Assembly (NCBI GenBank): GCA_044772875.1
Contig: CP173058.1
Span: forward strand, 1,240,001-1,304,000
Direction: 5' to 3'
From: Morganella morganii_D
GTDB lineage: Bacteria > Pseudomonadota > Gammaproteobacteria > Enterobacterales > Enterobacteriaceae
DNA length: 64,000 bases
Made by a program: the position numbers and the translations under genes. Under the pieces are notes generated by a model that did no database searches, was not told where the DNA came from, and saw only the letters and a program-made list of their open reading frames with translations. Positions 8,584 through 18,426 of the stretch are shown here, piece by piece. Each line of letters starts with the position of its first letter. Position 1 is the stretch's first letter.

Positions 8584-10119
8584 ATGAATTTATTGAAATC
8601 TCTCGCCGCCGTCAGCTCAATGACGATGTTCTCGCGTGTACTCGGTTTTATCCGTGATGCCATTATCGCCCGGATTTTCGGGGCATCGATGGCCGCTGAT
8701 GCCTTCTTTGTCGCGTTCAAACTGCCGAATCTGCTGCGGCGTATTTTCGCCGAAGGGGCATTCTCCCAGGCCTTTGTGCCGATTTTATCGGAATACAAAA
8801 CCCAGCAGGGCGAGGAAGCCACCCGTACCTTTATCGCCTATGTCTCCGGTATGCTGACACTGATTCTGGCTGTGGTGACGGTGCTCGGGATCCTCGCTGC
8901 GCCTTGGATTATCTATGTCACTGCCCCCGGTTTTACCGGTGATCAGGATAAATTCACGCTGACCACCAATCTGCTGAAAGTCACATTCCCGTATATTTTT
9001 CTGATCTCCATCGCCTCTCTGGCCGGAGGGATCCTCAATACCTGGAACCGTTTTTCCGTTCCGGCGTTTGCGCCGACACTGCTGAATGTCAGTATGATCG
9101 GGTTTGCACTGTTTGCCGCGCCTTATTTTAATCCGCCGATTATGGCGCTGGCGTGGGCCGTGCTGGCAGGCGGATTATTACAGATTGCCTATCAGCTGCC
9201 GCACCTGAAAAAAATCGGTATGCTGGTGCTGCCGAGAGTTTCTTTTCGTAACAGCGGAGTCTGGCGGGTGATGAAACTGATGGGGCCGGCGATCCTCGGC
9301 GTATCTGTCAGCCAGATTTCACTGATTATCAACACCATTTTTGCCTCATTCCTGGTGTCCGGCTCGGTCTCGTGGATGTATTACGCCGACCGCCTGATGG
9401 AACTGCCGTCCGGTGTGCTCGGGGTGGCACTGGGGACGATTCTGCTGCCGTCACTGGCGAAGAGCTTCTCCAAAGGGGATACTACCGAATACCGCAAACT
9501 GATGGACTGGGGATTGCGTCTCTGTTTCCTGCTGGCTCTGCCGTGTGCGGTGGCGCTGGCGATTCTGGCGGAAGCACTGACAGTCAGCCTGTTCCAGTAC
9601 AAGAACTTCAGCGCATTTGATGCCCTGATGACTCAGCAGGCGCTGATCGCGTACTGCGTTGGTCTGATGGGGATGATTGTGATTAAAGTGCTGGCGCCGG
9701 GTTTCTACTCCCGCCAGAACATCAAAACGCCGGTTAAAATCGCGATTGCCACCCTGATCCTGACACAACTGATGAACCTGGCCTTTATCGGGCCGTTTAA
9801 ACATGCCGGTCTGGCACTGTCGATTGGTATCGCGGCCTGTTTCAACGCCTCACTACTCTACTGGCAGCTGCGCAAACAGAATATTTTCACACCGCTGCCT
9901 GGCTGGGGGACATTCTTCCTTAAACTGGTGATCGCGATGCTGTTTATGGCAGCCGTACTGGTTGGCATGATGTATCTGATGCCGGAATGGTCACAGGGCA
10001 ATATGCTGATGCGCATGCTGCGCCTGATGGGGGTGGTGATTGCAGGTGCCGGTGCGTATTTTACGGCACTTTATGCCCTTGGCTTCCGCCTGCGGGATTT
10101 TGCACAGCGCAGTTTATAA
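8584..10119 (+). CDS. murJ: Lipid II flippase MurJ
   Basis: This 511-residue inner-membrane protein of the MOP superfamily moves the peptidoglycan precursor lipid II across the membrane. It has about fourteen hydrophobic segments. The conserved family start NLLKSLAAVSSMTMFSRVLG, GFIRDAIIARIFGAS and the helix 2 segment LPNLLRRIFAEGAFSQAFVP carry the essential arginines and the charged cavity residues. The length equals E. coli MurJ (511). It lies 74 bases after rimJ, as in E. coli (mviM is absent between them), and is followed by a terminator shared with convergent argS. Confidence 0.95.
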   Translation: MNLLKSLAAVSSMTMFSRVLGFIRDAIIARIFGASMAADAFFVAFKLPNLLRRIFAEGAFSQAFVPILSEYKTQQGEEATRTFIAYVSGMLTLILAVVTVLGILAAPWIIYVTAPGFTGDQDKFTLTTNLLKVTFPYIFLISIASLAGGILNTWNRFSVPAFAPTLLNVSMIGFALFAAPYFNPPIMALAWAVLAGGLLQIAYQLPHLKKIGMLVLPRVSFRNSGVWRVMKLMGPAILGVSVSQISLIINTIFASFLVSGSVSWMYYADRLMELPSGVLGVALGTILLPSLAKSFSKGDTTEYRKLMDWGLRLCFLLALPCAVALAILAEALTVSLFQYKNFSAFDALMTQQALIAYCVGLMGMIVIKVLAPGFYSRQNIKTPVKIAIATLILTQLMNLAFIGPFKHAGLALSIGIAACFNASLLYWQLRKQNIFTPLPGWGTFFLKLVIAMLFMAAVLVGMMYLMPEWSQGNMLMRMLRLMGVVIAGAGAYFTALYALGFRLRDFAQRSL

Positions 10120-10188
10120 GTCGTTTTCACCCGATTTTTTACGGTGCTGATAACAGCCCCGTTTTTATAACTGTATCCGCCGGAAATA

Positions 10189-10216
10189 AAAAAGGAACCG
10201 TCAGGTTCCTTTTTTG
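10189..10216. terminator. Bidirectional terminator between murJ and argS
   Basis: The stem AAGGAACC/GGTTCCTT with a GTCA loop is flanked by A residues on the left and a T run on the right, so it can serve both converging genes. Confidence 0.85.
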
Positions 10217-10243
10217 CAGAAATAATCACCGGTAAATCCGGAA

Positions 10244-11974
10244 TTACATTTTCTCAACCGTCCCGATACCCAGGGTATCCAGGCCGGCTTTCAGGGTTTT
10301 CTGTGTCAGCAGAGCCAGTTTCAGGCGGCTCTGGCGCAGTTCCCCGCTGTCTGCCGCCAGAATCGGGCAGTGCTCGTAGAAACCGGAGAACAGACCTGCC
10401 AGGTCGTACAGGTAGCTGCACATCATATGCGGCAGACCTTCACGGGCAACGGCAGTGATGGTTTCTTCGAATTGAAGCAGACGGGCCGCCAGCTGGCGCT
10501 CACGGTCGTCAGTCAGAATAATGGGCTGTGTCAGGCTGTCCGCATCAATATCCGCACGTTTGAAGACGGATGCAACACGCGTATAGGCATACTGCATATA
10601 CGGCGCGGTGTTACCTTCAAAGGCCAGCATATTGTCCCAGTCGAAGATATAGTCGGTGGTCCGGCTTTTTGACAGATCTGCGTATTTCACCGCACCGATA
10701 CCGACTACTTCTGCCAGCTGTTTCAGTTCATCTTCCGGCATATCGCTGTTTTTCTCACGGATCAGTTTCTCCGCGCGTTCAACGGCTTCATCCAGCAGGT
10801 CAGACAGGCGGATAGTTCCCCCGGCGCGGGTTTTGAACGGCTTGCCGTCTTTACCGAGCATCATGCCGAACATGTGGTGTTCCAGCGCCATGCTCTCCGG
10901 GATGTAACCGGCTTTGCGGACGATAGTCCACGCCTGCATCAGATGCTGGTGCTGACGGGAGTCAATGTAATAGAGAACGCGGTCGGCATGCAGCACGTCA
11001 TGGCGGTATTTCGCACAGGCGATATCGGTGGTGGTGTAGAGATATCCGCCATCTTTCTTGCGGATAATAACCCCCATCGGTTCACCTTCTTTGTTTTTGA
11101 ATTCATCGAGATAAACGACGATCGCTCCTTCGCTTTCTTCGGCGATACCACGGCTCATCAGGTCGCTGACAATGCCCGGCAGCATGTCGTTATACAGGCT
11201 TTCACCCATGACATCATCTTCGGTCAGCGTAACATTCAGGCGGTTATAGGTTTCCTGGTTCTGCTGCATGGTGATGTCCACCAGCTTACGCCACATGGTA
11301 CGGCAGTATTCATCGCCGCCCTGTAACTTGACCACGTAGCCGCGGGCGCGTTCGGCAAACACTTCGTCTTCGTCGTAATGTTTTTTCGCTTCGCGGTAGA
11401 AGGCTTCCAGGTCAGCCAGAGCCATATCCCCGGCATCTTCATTCTGCATTTTTTCGAGATACGCGATAAGCATGCCGAACTGTGTTCCCCAGTCACCGAC
11501 ATGGTTACAGCGGATCACTTTGTGACCCAGATACTCCTGGGTACGCGCCGCTGCATCACCGATGATGGTGGAGCGCAGATGACCGACGTGCATTTGTTTG
11601 GCCACGTTCGGGGCAGAGTAGTCAATGGCAATGGTCATCGGTTCAACCGGGGTCAGGCCCAGTTTGTCGTCAGCCAGCGCGGTTTCCAGCTGTGCTGACA
11701 GCCAGGCAGGGGACAGGAAGATATTGATAAACCCGGGACCGGCGATTTCTGTTTTATCCGCAATTCCGCCGAGATCCAGCAGTTCAATTACTTTCTCAGC
11801 GAGTTGTCGGGGCGGCATGCCCATTTTTTTCGCAGCAGCCATCACACCATTGGCCTGGTAGTCACCAAACTGTGCTTTGGCGGACTGCTTAACGATAGCA
11901 TCACAATCAAGTGGTGCTCCTGCGCTGATAAGAGCCTGTTGGATCTTATCTGAAAGAATTGCCTGAATATTCAC
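10244..11974 (-). CDS. argS: Arginyl-tRNA synthetase
   Basis: This 576-residue class I aminoacyl-tRNA synthetase charges tRNA-Arg in the cytosol. The N-terminal Add-1 domain (about 1-110) recognises the tRNA elbow. The catalytic core opens with DYSAPNVAKQMHVGHLRS, whose HVGH is the HIGH motif (about residue 130). As in most ArgS proteins, no standard KMSK is obvious. The C-terminal helical anticodon-binding domain ends in GLDTLGIGTVEKM. The length is one residue short of E. coli ArgS. A single ATG start at 11974 fits. Confidence 0.96.
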   Translation of the reverse strand: MNIQAILSDKIQQALISAGAPLDCDAIVKQSAKAQFGDYQANGVMAAAKKMGMPPRQLAEKVIELLDLGGIADKTEIAGPGFINIFLSPAWLSAQLETALADDKLGLTPVEPMTIAIDYSAPNVAKQMHVGHLRSTIIGDAAARTQEYLGHKVIRCNHVGDWGTQFGMLIAYLEKMQNEDAGDMALADLEAFYREAKKHYDEDEVFAERARGYVVKLQGGDEYCRTMWRKLVDITMQQNQETYNRLNVTLTEDDVMGESLYNDMLPGIVSDLMSRGIAEESEGAIVVYLDEFKNKEGEPMGVIIRKKDGGYLYTTTDIACAKYRHDVLHADRVLYYIDSRQHQHLMQAWTIVRKAGYIPESMALEHHMFGMMLGKDGKPFKTRAGGTIRLSDLLDEAVERAEKLIREKNSDMPEDELKQLAEVVGIGAVKYADLSKSRTTDYIFDWDNMLAFEGNTAPYMQYAYTRVASVFKRADIDADSLTQPIILTDDRERQLAARLLQFEETITAVAREGLPHMMCSYLYDLAGLFSGFYEHCPILAADSGELRQSRLKLALLTQKTLKAGLDTLGIGTVEKM

Positions 11975-12142
11975 CGGTTTACCTTAATTTAAAGAACAGA
12001 ATGACACCCCGGAAACAGCGGCGGAGGAGCGGGCTCGTCCGGACGGGATGTTGTCGTGAAATTTGGCTGGTTTTATACCACAAAAACAGGGTCTCATGCT
12101 ACTATCTGCGCCTTTGCGGATGAATCCTCACAGGCGATCATA

Positions 12143-12697
12143 ATGAAAAACAGAATACAGACAGCATCCCTTGCCGGTCTGATGGCAGAGCTGCCGGTAT
12201 TTTCCGGGAGCATACAGCAGTTTGCGGATGATCTGCGTCTCGATCTCACACAGTATCAGGCTGACCATATCTCACTGCGGGCGCACGATACGGCACTGGC
12301 GGAACAGTGGCTGGCCGGATTCTGCGAATGCGGTACGGTGTTATCAGATAATCAGATTAACGGCCGTCCGATATATCTGTTTTTACTGCATGAACCGCTG
12401 ACACTGCTGCACTGGCAGATTCCGGTGGTAGAGCTGCCGTTTCCCAAAGGCAAACAGTATGCACATCAGGGATGGGAACATATCGAACTGGTGTTACCGG
12501 GCGATCCGCTGACACTGACAGAACGCGCAGCCGCACTGCTGCCATCACCGTTACCGGCGGGAGTGATCACAAAAGCCGGCCATCCGCGCGGGGAACAGGA
12601 GAGGCTGCCGAACCCGACACTGGCGGTCAGCCGGGAAAATATCACGATTAAATTCCATCCGTTCACGTTGCAGGAAATTGTTGAAAGTGAGCGGTGA
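12143..12697 (+). CDS. yecM: VOC-family protein YecM
   Basis: The predicted protein has 184 residues from the ATG at 12143 (MKNRIQTASLAG). An in-frame ATG at 12056 would add 29 residues unlike the family, so I prefer the internal start, which gives the E. coli YecM length (about 188). YecM has a vicinal-oxygen-chelate/isomerase-like fold, and histidines in LRAHD, LLHWQIPVVELPFPKG and GWEHIELV are conserved as a putative metal site. Its biochemical role is not known. It is divergent from argS, as in E. coli, and stands next to cutC as expected. Confidence 0.85.
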   Translation: MKNRIQTASLAGLMAELPVFSGSIQQFADDLRLDLTQYQADHISLRAHDTALAEQWLAGFCECGTVLSDNQINGRPIYLFLLHEPLTLLHWQIPVVELPFPKGKQYAHQGWEHIELVLPGDPLTLTERAAALLPSPLPAGVITKAGHPRGEQERLPNPTLAVSRENITIKFHPFTLQEIVESER

Positions 12698-12858
12698 CCT
12701 GCAATTCTGACATTTCCTTGTGCTAATCGTCCGGATATTTTGCATCTTGTGATATTTAACAATTCATTAATCTAAATTACATGTAATAGTGTATATCAGG
12801 ATGACTGAATCGTTTACGAACGATATTTACCTGCGAAATTAAGTGATGAGGCTAATCA

Positions 12859-13611
12859 ATGGCGAAACTGGAAATTTGTTGTTACAGCGTGGAATGTGCC
12901 CTCACTGCGGAAAAAACCGGTGCTGACCGGATTGAACTGTGTGCCGCGCCGTCAGAGGGCGGGCTGACCCCCAGTTGGGGCATGCTGAAGCAAACTATTG
13001 ACCGGTTGCGGATCCCGGTTCACCCGATCCTCCGTCCGCGCAGCGGTGACTTTTGCTATACAGCTTCGGAATTTGCGGTGATGAAAAATGATATCGCCAA
13101 AATCCGCGACCTGGGATTTCCCGGGGTGGTCACCGGTATTCTGGATGAGGACGGGCATGTTGATCTGCCACGGATGAAGATGCTGTGTAAACTGTCAGGC
13201 GACATGGCGGTCACTTTCCACAGAGCCTTTGATATGTGTGCCGGACCGATGCTGGCATTACAGCAACTGACTGACCTGGGTGTGAGCCGTATTCTGACAT
13301 CCGGTCAGCAACTGAGTGCGGAACTGGGGCTGACGCTGCTGAAGGAATTACAGGAAGCCAGTCAGGGGCCGGTGATTATGGCCGGTGCCGGTGTGCGGCT
13401 GGCGAATATTCAGAAATTCCTTGATATCGGTATTCAGGAAGTACACAGCTCGGCATCAAAAACCAAACCGTCCACTATGCGTTACCGTAAAGTCGGGGTG
13501 GCGATGGGCAGTGACAGCGAAGCCGATGAGTTCTCTCACACCTGTGTGGACGGAGAAACTGTCGAGGCAATGAAAGGGGTACTGGATCTGCACTGTATGG
13601 TGGTGCACTGA
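12859..13611 (+). CDS. cutC: CutC-family protein (copper homeostasis)
   Basis: This 250-residue TIM-barrel protein matches E. coli CutC (248 residues). Family motifs visible are the start KLEICCYSVECA, TGADRIELCAAPSEGGLTPS (residues about 19-38), VHPILRPRSGDFCY, AVTFHRAFDMC and VHSSASK. CutC was linked to copper tolerance in E. coli, although later work placed part of that phenotype on a neighbouring RNA locus, so the function is uncertain. A GATGAGG ribosome site precedes the ATG. It is convergent with cmoB. The four-gene set yecM, cutC, cmoB and cmoA keeps the E. coli neighbourhood. Confidence 0.92.
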   Translation: MAKLEICCYSVECALTAEKTGADRIELCAAPSEGGLTPSWGMLKQTIDRLRIPVHPILRPRSGDFCYTASEFAVMKNDIAKIRDLGFPGVVTGILDEDGHVDLPRMKMLCKLSGDMAVTFHRAFDMCAGPMLALQQLTDLGVSRILTSGQQLSAELGLTLLKELQEASQGPVIMAGAGVRLANIQKFLDIGIQEVHSSASKTKPSTMRYRKVGVAMGSDSEADEFSHTCVDGETVEAMKGVLDLHCMVVH

Positions 13612-13675
13612 TAAAACAAGGCGGTACAATGATTGTCCGGTGAACCGGTAATCATTGTACCATTGCTCAAACAAC

Positions 13676-14650
13676 TTACGGTTTTTCCGCAATCAGCACT
13701 GCTCGGCGCGGTGCCGGATAACCTTCAACGGTCAGGGACGGGTCTTCCGGATTCAGAAAATCCGCGAGGGATTCATTGATCATCCACTCTGTACGACGCT
13801 GTTCGTCTGTAGTGGTGACGGATTCATCCGCAATCCGCACATTGACGAATCCGCATTTTTCCAGCCAGACAGCCAGCATTTTTGCTGACGGGATAAAGTA
13901 GACGTTACTCATCTGCGCGTAGCGCTCGCCCGGGATCAGACACTGATGTTCGCCGCCTTCAACAACGATACTTTCCAGCACCAGTTCGCCGCCGGACACC
14001 AGTTGATCTTTCAGCTGCCAGAGATGGTCGAGCGGGGAGCGGCGGTGATAGAGCACGCCCATGGAGAATACGGTATCAAATGCCTGAAGCGCCGGCAGCT
14101 CCTGGATTCCCAGAGGCAGCAGATGTACGCGCTGGTCATTACCGAGCAGCTTGCGTACGGCCTCAAACTGGCATAGAAAAAGCTGAGTCGGATCCACACC
14201 GACTACCAGTTCCGCACCTTCACCGGCCATGCGCCACATGTGATAGCCACTGCCGCAACCGACATCCAGAATGGTACGTCCGGCCAGCGGCGACAAGTGC
14301 GGCAGAACACGCTCCCACTTCCGGTCGGAGCGCCACTCAGTATCAATCTCCACGCCGTAGAGAAAGAACGGGCCTTTGCGCCACGGCATCAGGTTGCGCA
14401 GAATATTGGTGATACGGCGGGTTTCACCGGCAGTCAGCGGCTGAGTACGCTGTGCAGTAACACCGGTTTTCAGATCCAGTGTATCCGGTGTCATTTCCGG
14501 CAGGTTTTCAATGGTTTTTACCCAGCCCGGATAGTAGCCGTGCAGAGAGTCTTTATTCCATTTTGCGATCTGCGCGGGCAGTGTTTCCAGCCAGTGGCTC
14601 AGACGCTCATTTTTTGCAATTAACTGATAAAAATTGCCGAAATCAATCAT
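13676..14650 (-). CDS. cmoB: tRNA U34 carboxymethyltransferase CmoB
   Basis: This 324-residue protein has a Rossmann SAM fold. CmoB transfers the carboxymethyl group from carboxy-SAM to 5-hydroxyuridine at tRNA position 34, giving cmo5U, which widens wobble decoding. The nucleotide-binding stretch ILDVGCGSGYHMWRM is at about residues 123-137, with the family motif VFSMGVLYHRRSPLDHL further on. The length matches E. coli CmoB (323). Its start overlaps the end of cmoA by 8 bases, so the two steps of the pathway are translationally coupled. Confidence 0.95.
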   Translation of the reverse strand: MIDFGNFYQLIAKNERLSHWLETLPAQIAKWNKDSLHGYYPGWVKTIENLPEMTPDTLDLKTGVTAQRTQPLTAGETRRITNILRNLMPWRKGPFFLYGVEIDTEWRSDRKWERVLPHLSPLAGRTILDVGCGSGYHMWRMAGEGAELVVGVDPTQLFLCQFEAVRKLLGNDQRVHLLPLGIQELPALQAFDTVFSMGVLYHRRSPLDHLWQLKDQLVSGGELVLESIVVEGGEHQCLIPGERYAQMSNVYFIPSAKMLAVWLEKCGFVNVRIADESVTTTDEQRRTEWMINESLADFLNPEDPSLTVEGYPAPRRAVLIAEKP

Positions 14651-15407
14651 GATTATTCTCTTTTACTGCCAGCAGAGATCCGAAATTAAAACACTGGAAC
14701 CAGACTTCACAATGTTCAAAACCGGCGGATTTCAGCCGCGCTTTGTGGGTTTCCACACTGTCAGTCAGCATCACATCTTCCAGCATGGTGCGTTTCTGGC
14801 TGATTTCCAGCTCGCTGTAGCCGTTGGCACGTTTGAAATCGTGGTGCATACTGAACAGTAAATCGCCGATCTGCTCATCCTCAAAACTGAATTTTTCCGA
14901 TAACACCAGCACGCCACCCGGCAGCAGTCCCTGATAGATTTTTTTCAGCAGTGCCGCCCGGTCATCCGGTGCCAGAAATTGCAGGGTAAAATTGAGTACC
15001 ACCATTGAAGCATTTTCAATAGCGATATGGCGGATATCGCCTTCGGTTACCTCAACCGGTACCGGGGATTTGTAGCTTTCCACATGACGGCGGGCGTGTT
15101 CCGCCATCGGCGCGGAATTATCCACAGCGATAATACGGCAGCCGGGTTTATCCGCAATATTCGGGCGGATAGAAAGGGTGGCCGCAGCGCGGGAACAGCC
15201 GAGATCATAAACCTGACTGCCCGGCGTGACAAAGCGTCCGGCCAGCATACCAATCATGGCAATAATATTGGAGTAGCCCGGAATTGAGCGTTTGATCATA
15301 TCGGGAAAAACATCCGCGACTTTCTCATCAAACGTCCAGTCACCAAGACGGGCAATCGGTGCCGCAAACAGAGTATCCTGCGGCGGATTCGGAATTTCTT
15401 TGGACAT
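14643..15407 (-). CDS. cmoA: Carboxy-S-adenosyl-L-methionine synthase CmoA
   Basis: CmoA makes carboxy-SAM from SAM and prephenate, the donor used by CmoB. I place the start at the ATG at 15407 (MSKEIPNPPQDTLFAAP), giving 254 residues. The same frame can be extended five codons to a TTG at 15422, but that has no better ribosome site and lies outside the conserved family start. The SAM site is VYDLGCSRAAATLSI (about residues 60-74); VVLNFTLQFL and VLSEKF follow as in the E. coli protein (247 residues). It overlaps cmoB by 8 bases. Confidence 0.94.
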   Translation of the reverse strand: MSKEIPNPPQDTLFAAPIARLGDWTFDEKVADVFPDMIKRSIPGYSNIIAMIGMLAGRFVTPGSQVYDLGCSRAAATLSIRPNIADKPGCRIIAVDNSAPMAEHARRHVESYKSPVPVEVTEGDIRHIAIENASMVVLNFTLQFLAPDDRAALLKKIYQGLLPGGVLVLSEKFSFEDEQIGDLLFSMHHDFKRANGYSELEISQKRTMLEDVMLTDSVETHKARLKSAGFEHCEVWFQCFNFGSLLAVKENNHD

Positions 15408-15491
15408 AACACAGATCTGCAATACAAAAAGATGCGCGCATTCTAACAGAGGTGACCCGGTGCAGAAAGTGTTATGTCCCGGCGTGAGTGG

Positions 15492-15890
15492 TTACATGTA
15501 AGGTGAAAAAATCTGCTGCCACGGCAGATACCAGATATTTGCCAGCACCATCAGGATCATGGAAATGAAGGTCGCAGCCATTCCGGTACGCCGCCAGCGG
15601 TTCTCCCGGTGTTTTAACCCGTAAGAGTGAAAAAGACGACCGGCAATCAGAATGATCCCGCAGATATGTACCATCCACACCTGAGCGCCGTTTTGCTCCA
15701 TCACCAGTAACAGCAGGAGCGCAACAGGGATATATTCAACCGCATTGCCCTGCACACGAATCGCAGTCTGTAACTCGTAAAATCCGCCGTCACCATAAGC
15801 AACGCGGTAAAGCGTCCGCAGTTTAATCACATCGAGTGACAATTTAATGATTAACAGCGCACCCAGTACAATATAAAGGGAACTAACCAT
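15492..15890 (-). CDS. yecN: MAPEG-family membrane protein YecN
   Basis: This 132-residue protein with four hydrophobic segments belongs to the MAPEG family (membrane-associated proteins in eicosanoid and glutathione metabolism). The family motif is visible as RVQGNAVEYIPVALLLL (residues about 44-60), with RLFHSYGL later. In E. coli yecN sits beside cmoA, as here. Enzymatic activity in bacteria is mostly untested. It is transcribed towards cmoA with about 85 bases between them and is divergent from aspS. Confidence 0.88.
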   Translation of the reverse strand: MVSSLYIVLGALLIIKLSLDVIKLRTLYRVAYGDGGFYELQTAIRVQGNAVEYIPVALLLLLVMEQNGAQVWMVHICGIILIAGRLFHSYGLKHRENRWRRTGMAATFISMILMVLANIWYLPWQQIFSPYM

Positions 15891-16147
15891 TTTTTACTCC
15901 ATGGCCAATTGAAACAGCAAAATAATGATAAACCTCAAAGCAGCGGGTAACACAATCCTTAATATTAATGCATACTGAATTATTTGAAAATTATCAATTA
16001 GTGGCTAAATTCTCTGTGGCAGATGTGCGGTTTGCTCTTATCTGATCAGGAATTTTCCACTATAATGATCGCCTTTTTGACATTTCTTCATAAAGAACCA
16101 TGCCAAAATTTTGCAGAAACGCACAATAGCGGACAAAAGGATATCGT

Positions 16148-17917
16148 ATGCGTACTAATTATTGTGGGCAGCTCAACAGTGCTCACATCGATCAAAAAGT
16201 AACCCTAAGTGGTTGGGTAAACCGTCGTCGTGATCTCGGGGGTTTGATTTTTATCGATATGCGTGACCGTGAAGGCATCGTTCAGGTTTTCTTCGATCCG
16301 GACCAAAAAGAGGCATTTGCCAAAGCGTCTGAATTACGTAATGAATTTTGTATTCAGATTACCGGAACTGTCCGCGCGCGACCTGAAAATCAAATTAATA
16401 AAGAGATGGCGACCGGCAGTGTGGAAGTACATGCAGATGGCCTGACCATTTTTAACCGCTCTGAGCCGTTACCGCTTGACAGCAACCACGAAAATACCGA
16501 AGAGATGCGTCTGAAGTACCGCTATCTCGACCTGCGCCGCAGCGATATGGCGAACCGCCTGAAAACCCGTGCACGCATCACCGGGTTTGTCCGCCGCTTT
16601 ATGGATACCGAAGGGTTCCTTGATATCGAAACCCCGATGCTGACCAAAGCCACGCCGGAAGGCGCCCGTGACTATCTGGTTCCGAGCCGTGTTCACAAAG
16701 GCAAATTCTACGCGCTGCCGCAGTCTCCGCAATTGTTCAAACAGCTTCTGATGATGTCCGGTTTTGACCGCTACTATCAGATTGTCAAATGTTTCCGTGA
16801 TGAAGATTTACGTGCTGACCGTCAGCCGGAATTCACCCAGATTGATGTGGAAACCTCTTTTATGACCGCGGACCAGGTCCGTGCGATCATGGAACGCATG
16901 ATCCGCTCACTGTGGAATGAAATCATCGATGTTGAACTGGGCGATTTCCCGGTGATGACATTTGCTGAAGCCATGCGCCGTTTCGGTTCTGATAAGCCGG
17001 ACTTACGTAATCCGCTGGAACTGACTGATATCGCCGATCTGGTGAAAAATTCTGAGTTCTCTGTATTTGCTGACGCGGCAAATGATCCGAAAGGCCGTGT
17101 TGTGGCACTGTGTGTCACCGGCGGGGCAGAAATGACCCGTAAACAGATTGATGAATACGGCAAATTTGTCGGCATCTACGGCGCGAAAGGCCTGGCGTGG
17201 ATGAAAGTGAATGATCGCTCTGCCGGTATTGAGGGCGTTCAGTCTCCGGTGGCCAAATTCCTGACCGCAGAAACCGCTGAAGCGATTCTGGATCGCACTG
17301 ATGCACAGACCGGTGATATCATTTTCTTCGGCGCCGGCGCAAAAGGTACTGTTACCGATGCCATGGGCGCGCTGCGTCTGAAAACCGGTCGTGATCTGAA
17401 CCTGACTGACCTGAACAGCTGGCGTCCGCTGTGGGTGATCGACTTCCCGATGTTTGAGGATGACGGTGAAGGCGGCCTGACCGCCATGCACCATCCGTTC
17501 ACCTCACCGCGTGACATGTCACCGGAAGAGCTGAAAAATGCACCGGAAGACGCGATTGCCAACGCCTATGATATGGTTATCAACGGCTACGAAGTGGGCG
17601 GCGGTTCTGTCCGTATTCACCGTAACGAAATGCAGCAGACCGTATTCGGCATCCTGGGGATCACCCAGGAAGAGCAGCGCCGCAAATTCGGCTTCCTGCT
17701 CGATGCCTTACAATACGGCACACCGCCGCATGCGGGTCTGGCCTTTGGTCTCGACCGCCTGGTGATGCTGCTGACCGGTACAGAAAACATCCGTGATGTT
17801 ATCGCGTTCCCGAAAACCACGGCTGCCGCCTGTCTGATGACGGATGCACCGAGCTTCGCGAATGACGATGCCCTGAAAGAGCTGGCGATTGCGGTGACTC
17901 AGAAAGAGAGTGACTGA
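16148..17917 (+). CDS. aspS: Aspartyl-tRNA synthetase
   Basis: This 589-residue class II synthetase charges tRNA-Asp. An OB-fold anticodon-binding domain occupies about residues 1-105 (GWVNRRRDLGGLIFIDMRDREG). The class II core includes motif 1 around FMDTEGFLDIETPMLT, motif 2 FRDEDLRADRQPEFTQID and motif 3 GLAFGLDRLVMLL. The bacterial GAD insertion lies at about 290-410. The length is within one residue of E. coli AspS (590). A TATAAT at 16061-16066 may be part of its promoter. It ends 5 bases before nudB, forming an operon with it. Confidence 0.97.
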   Translation: MRTNYCGQLNSAHIDQKVTLSGWVNRRRDLGGLIFIDMRDREGIVQVFFDPDQKEAFAKASELRNEFCIQITGTVRARPENQINKEMATGSVEVHADGLTIFNRSEPLPLDSNHENTEEMRLKYRYLDLRRSDMANRLKTRARITGFVRRFMDTEGFLDIETPMLTKATPEGARDYLVPSRVHKGKFYALPQSPQLFKQLLMMSGFDRYYQIVKCFRDEDLRADRQPEFTQIDVETSFMTADQVRAIMERMIRSLWNEIIDVELGDFPVMTFAEAMRRFGSDKPDLRNPLELTDIADLVKNSEFSVFADAANDPKGRVVALCVTGGAEMTRKQIDEYGKFVGIYGAKGLAWMKVNDRSAGIEGVQSPVAKFLTAETAEAILDRTDAQTGDIIFFGAGAKGTVTDAMGALRLKTGRDLNLTDLNSWRPLWVIDFPMFEDDGEGGLTAMHHPFTSPRDMSPEELKNAPEDAIANAYDMVINGYEVGGGSVRIHRNEMQQTVFGILGITQEEQRRKFGFLLDALQYGTPPHAGLAFGLDRLVMLLTGTENIRDVIAFPKTTAAACLMTDAPSFANDDALKELAIAVTQKESD

Positions 17918-17922
17918 ATCTG

Positions 17923-18375
17923 ATGGCTTATAAACGCCCTGAATCTGTGCTGGTGGTTATCTGTGAGCAGGAAACGGGGCGTGTTCTGATGTTACAGCGC
18001 CGTGATGATCCTGCTTTCTGGCAGTCCGTCACCGGCAGTCTGGAACCGGGAGAAACTCCCCGCGATGCCGCACTGCGGGAAGTAAAAGAAGAAACCGGTA
18101 TTGATATTCTTGCGGAAGGACTGCGGCTGACGGATTGTCAGCGCACCGTCCGCTATACCATTTTTCCGCATTTCCGTCACCGGTACGCACCGGACGTGAC
18201 GCACAATACGGAACACTGGTTTGTGTTATGCTTACCCGTGCCGAAGGCGGTTCCCTTAACGGAGCATCTGGCGTATGAATGGTTACCGGCAGCGGATGCC
18301 GCCGGGAAAACGATCTCACCCAGTAACGGGGAAGCAATTGAAGAATTCGTTTGTCAGTGTACTTTTCCGCAGTGA
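17923..18375 (+). CDS. nudB: Dihydroneopterin triphosphate diphosphatase NudB
   Basis: This 150-residue Nudix hydrolase removes pyrophosphate from dihydroneopterin triphosphate in folate synthesis. The Nudix box is intact: GSLEPGETPRDAALREVKEE with TGI following (residues about 40-62), including the metal-binding REVKEE glutamates. The length equals E. coli NudB (150). It starts 5 bases after the aspS stop and precedes yebC by 51 bases, the same order aspS-nudB-yebC-ruvC as in E. coli. Confidence 0.94.
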   Translation: MAYKRPESVLVVICEQETGRVLMLQRRDDPAFWQSVTGSLEPGETPRDAALREVKEETGIDILAEGLRLTDCQRTVRYTIFPHFRHRYAPDVTHNTEHWFVLCLPVPKAVPLTEHLAYEWLPAADAAGKTISPSNGEAIEEFVCQCTFPQ

Positions 18376-18426
18376 CAGCGGATTTAAATGAATGAACGTC
18401 GTAAGACTTAATCTGGAGATTAGAGA

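Noticed and set aside
13418..13470. Possible internal repeats in cutC region
   Set aside because: Only codon-level similarity; no exact repeat was found on reading.
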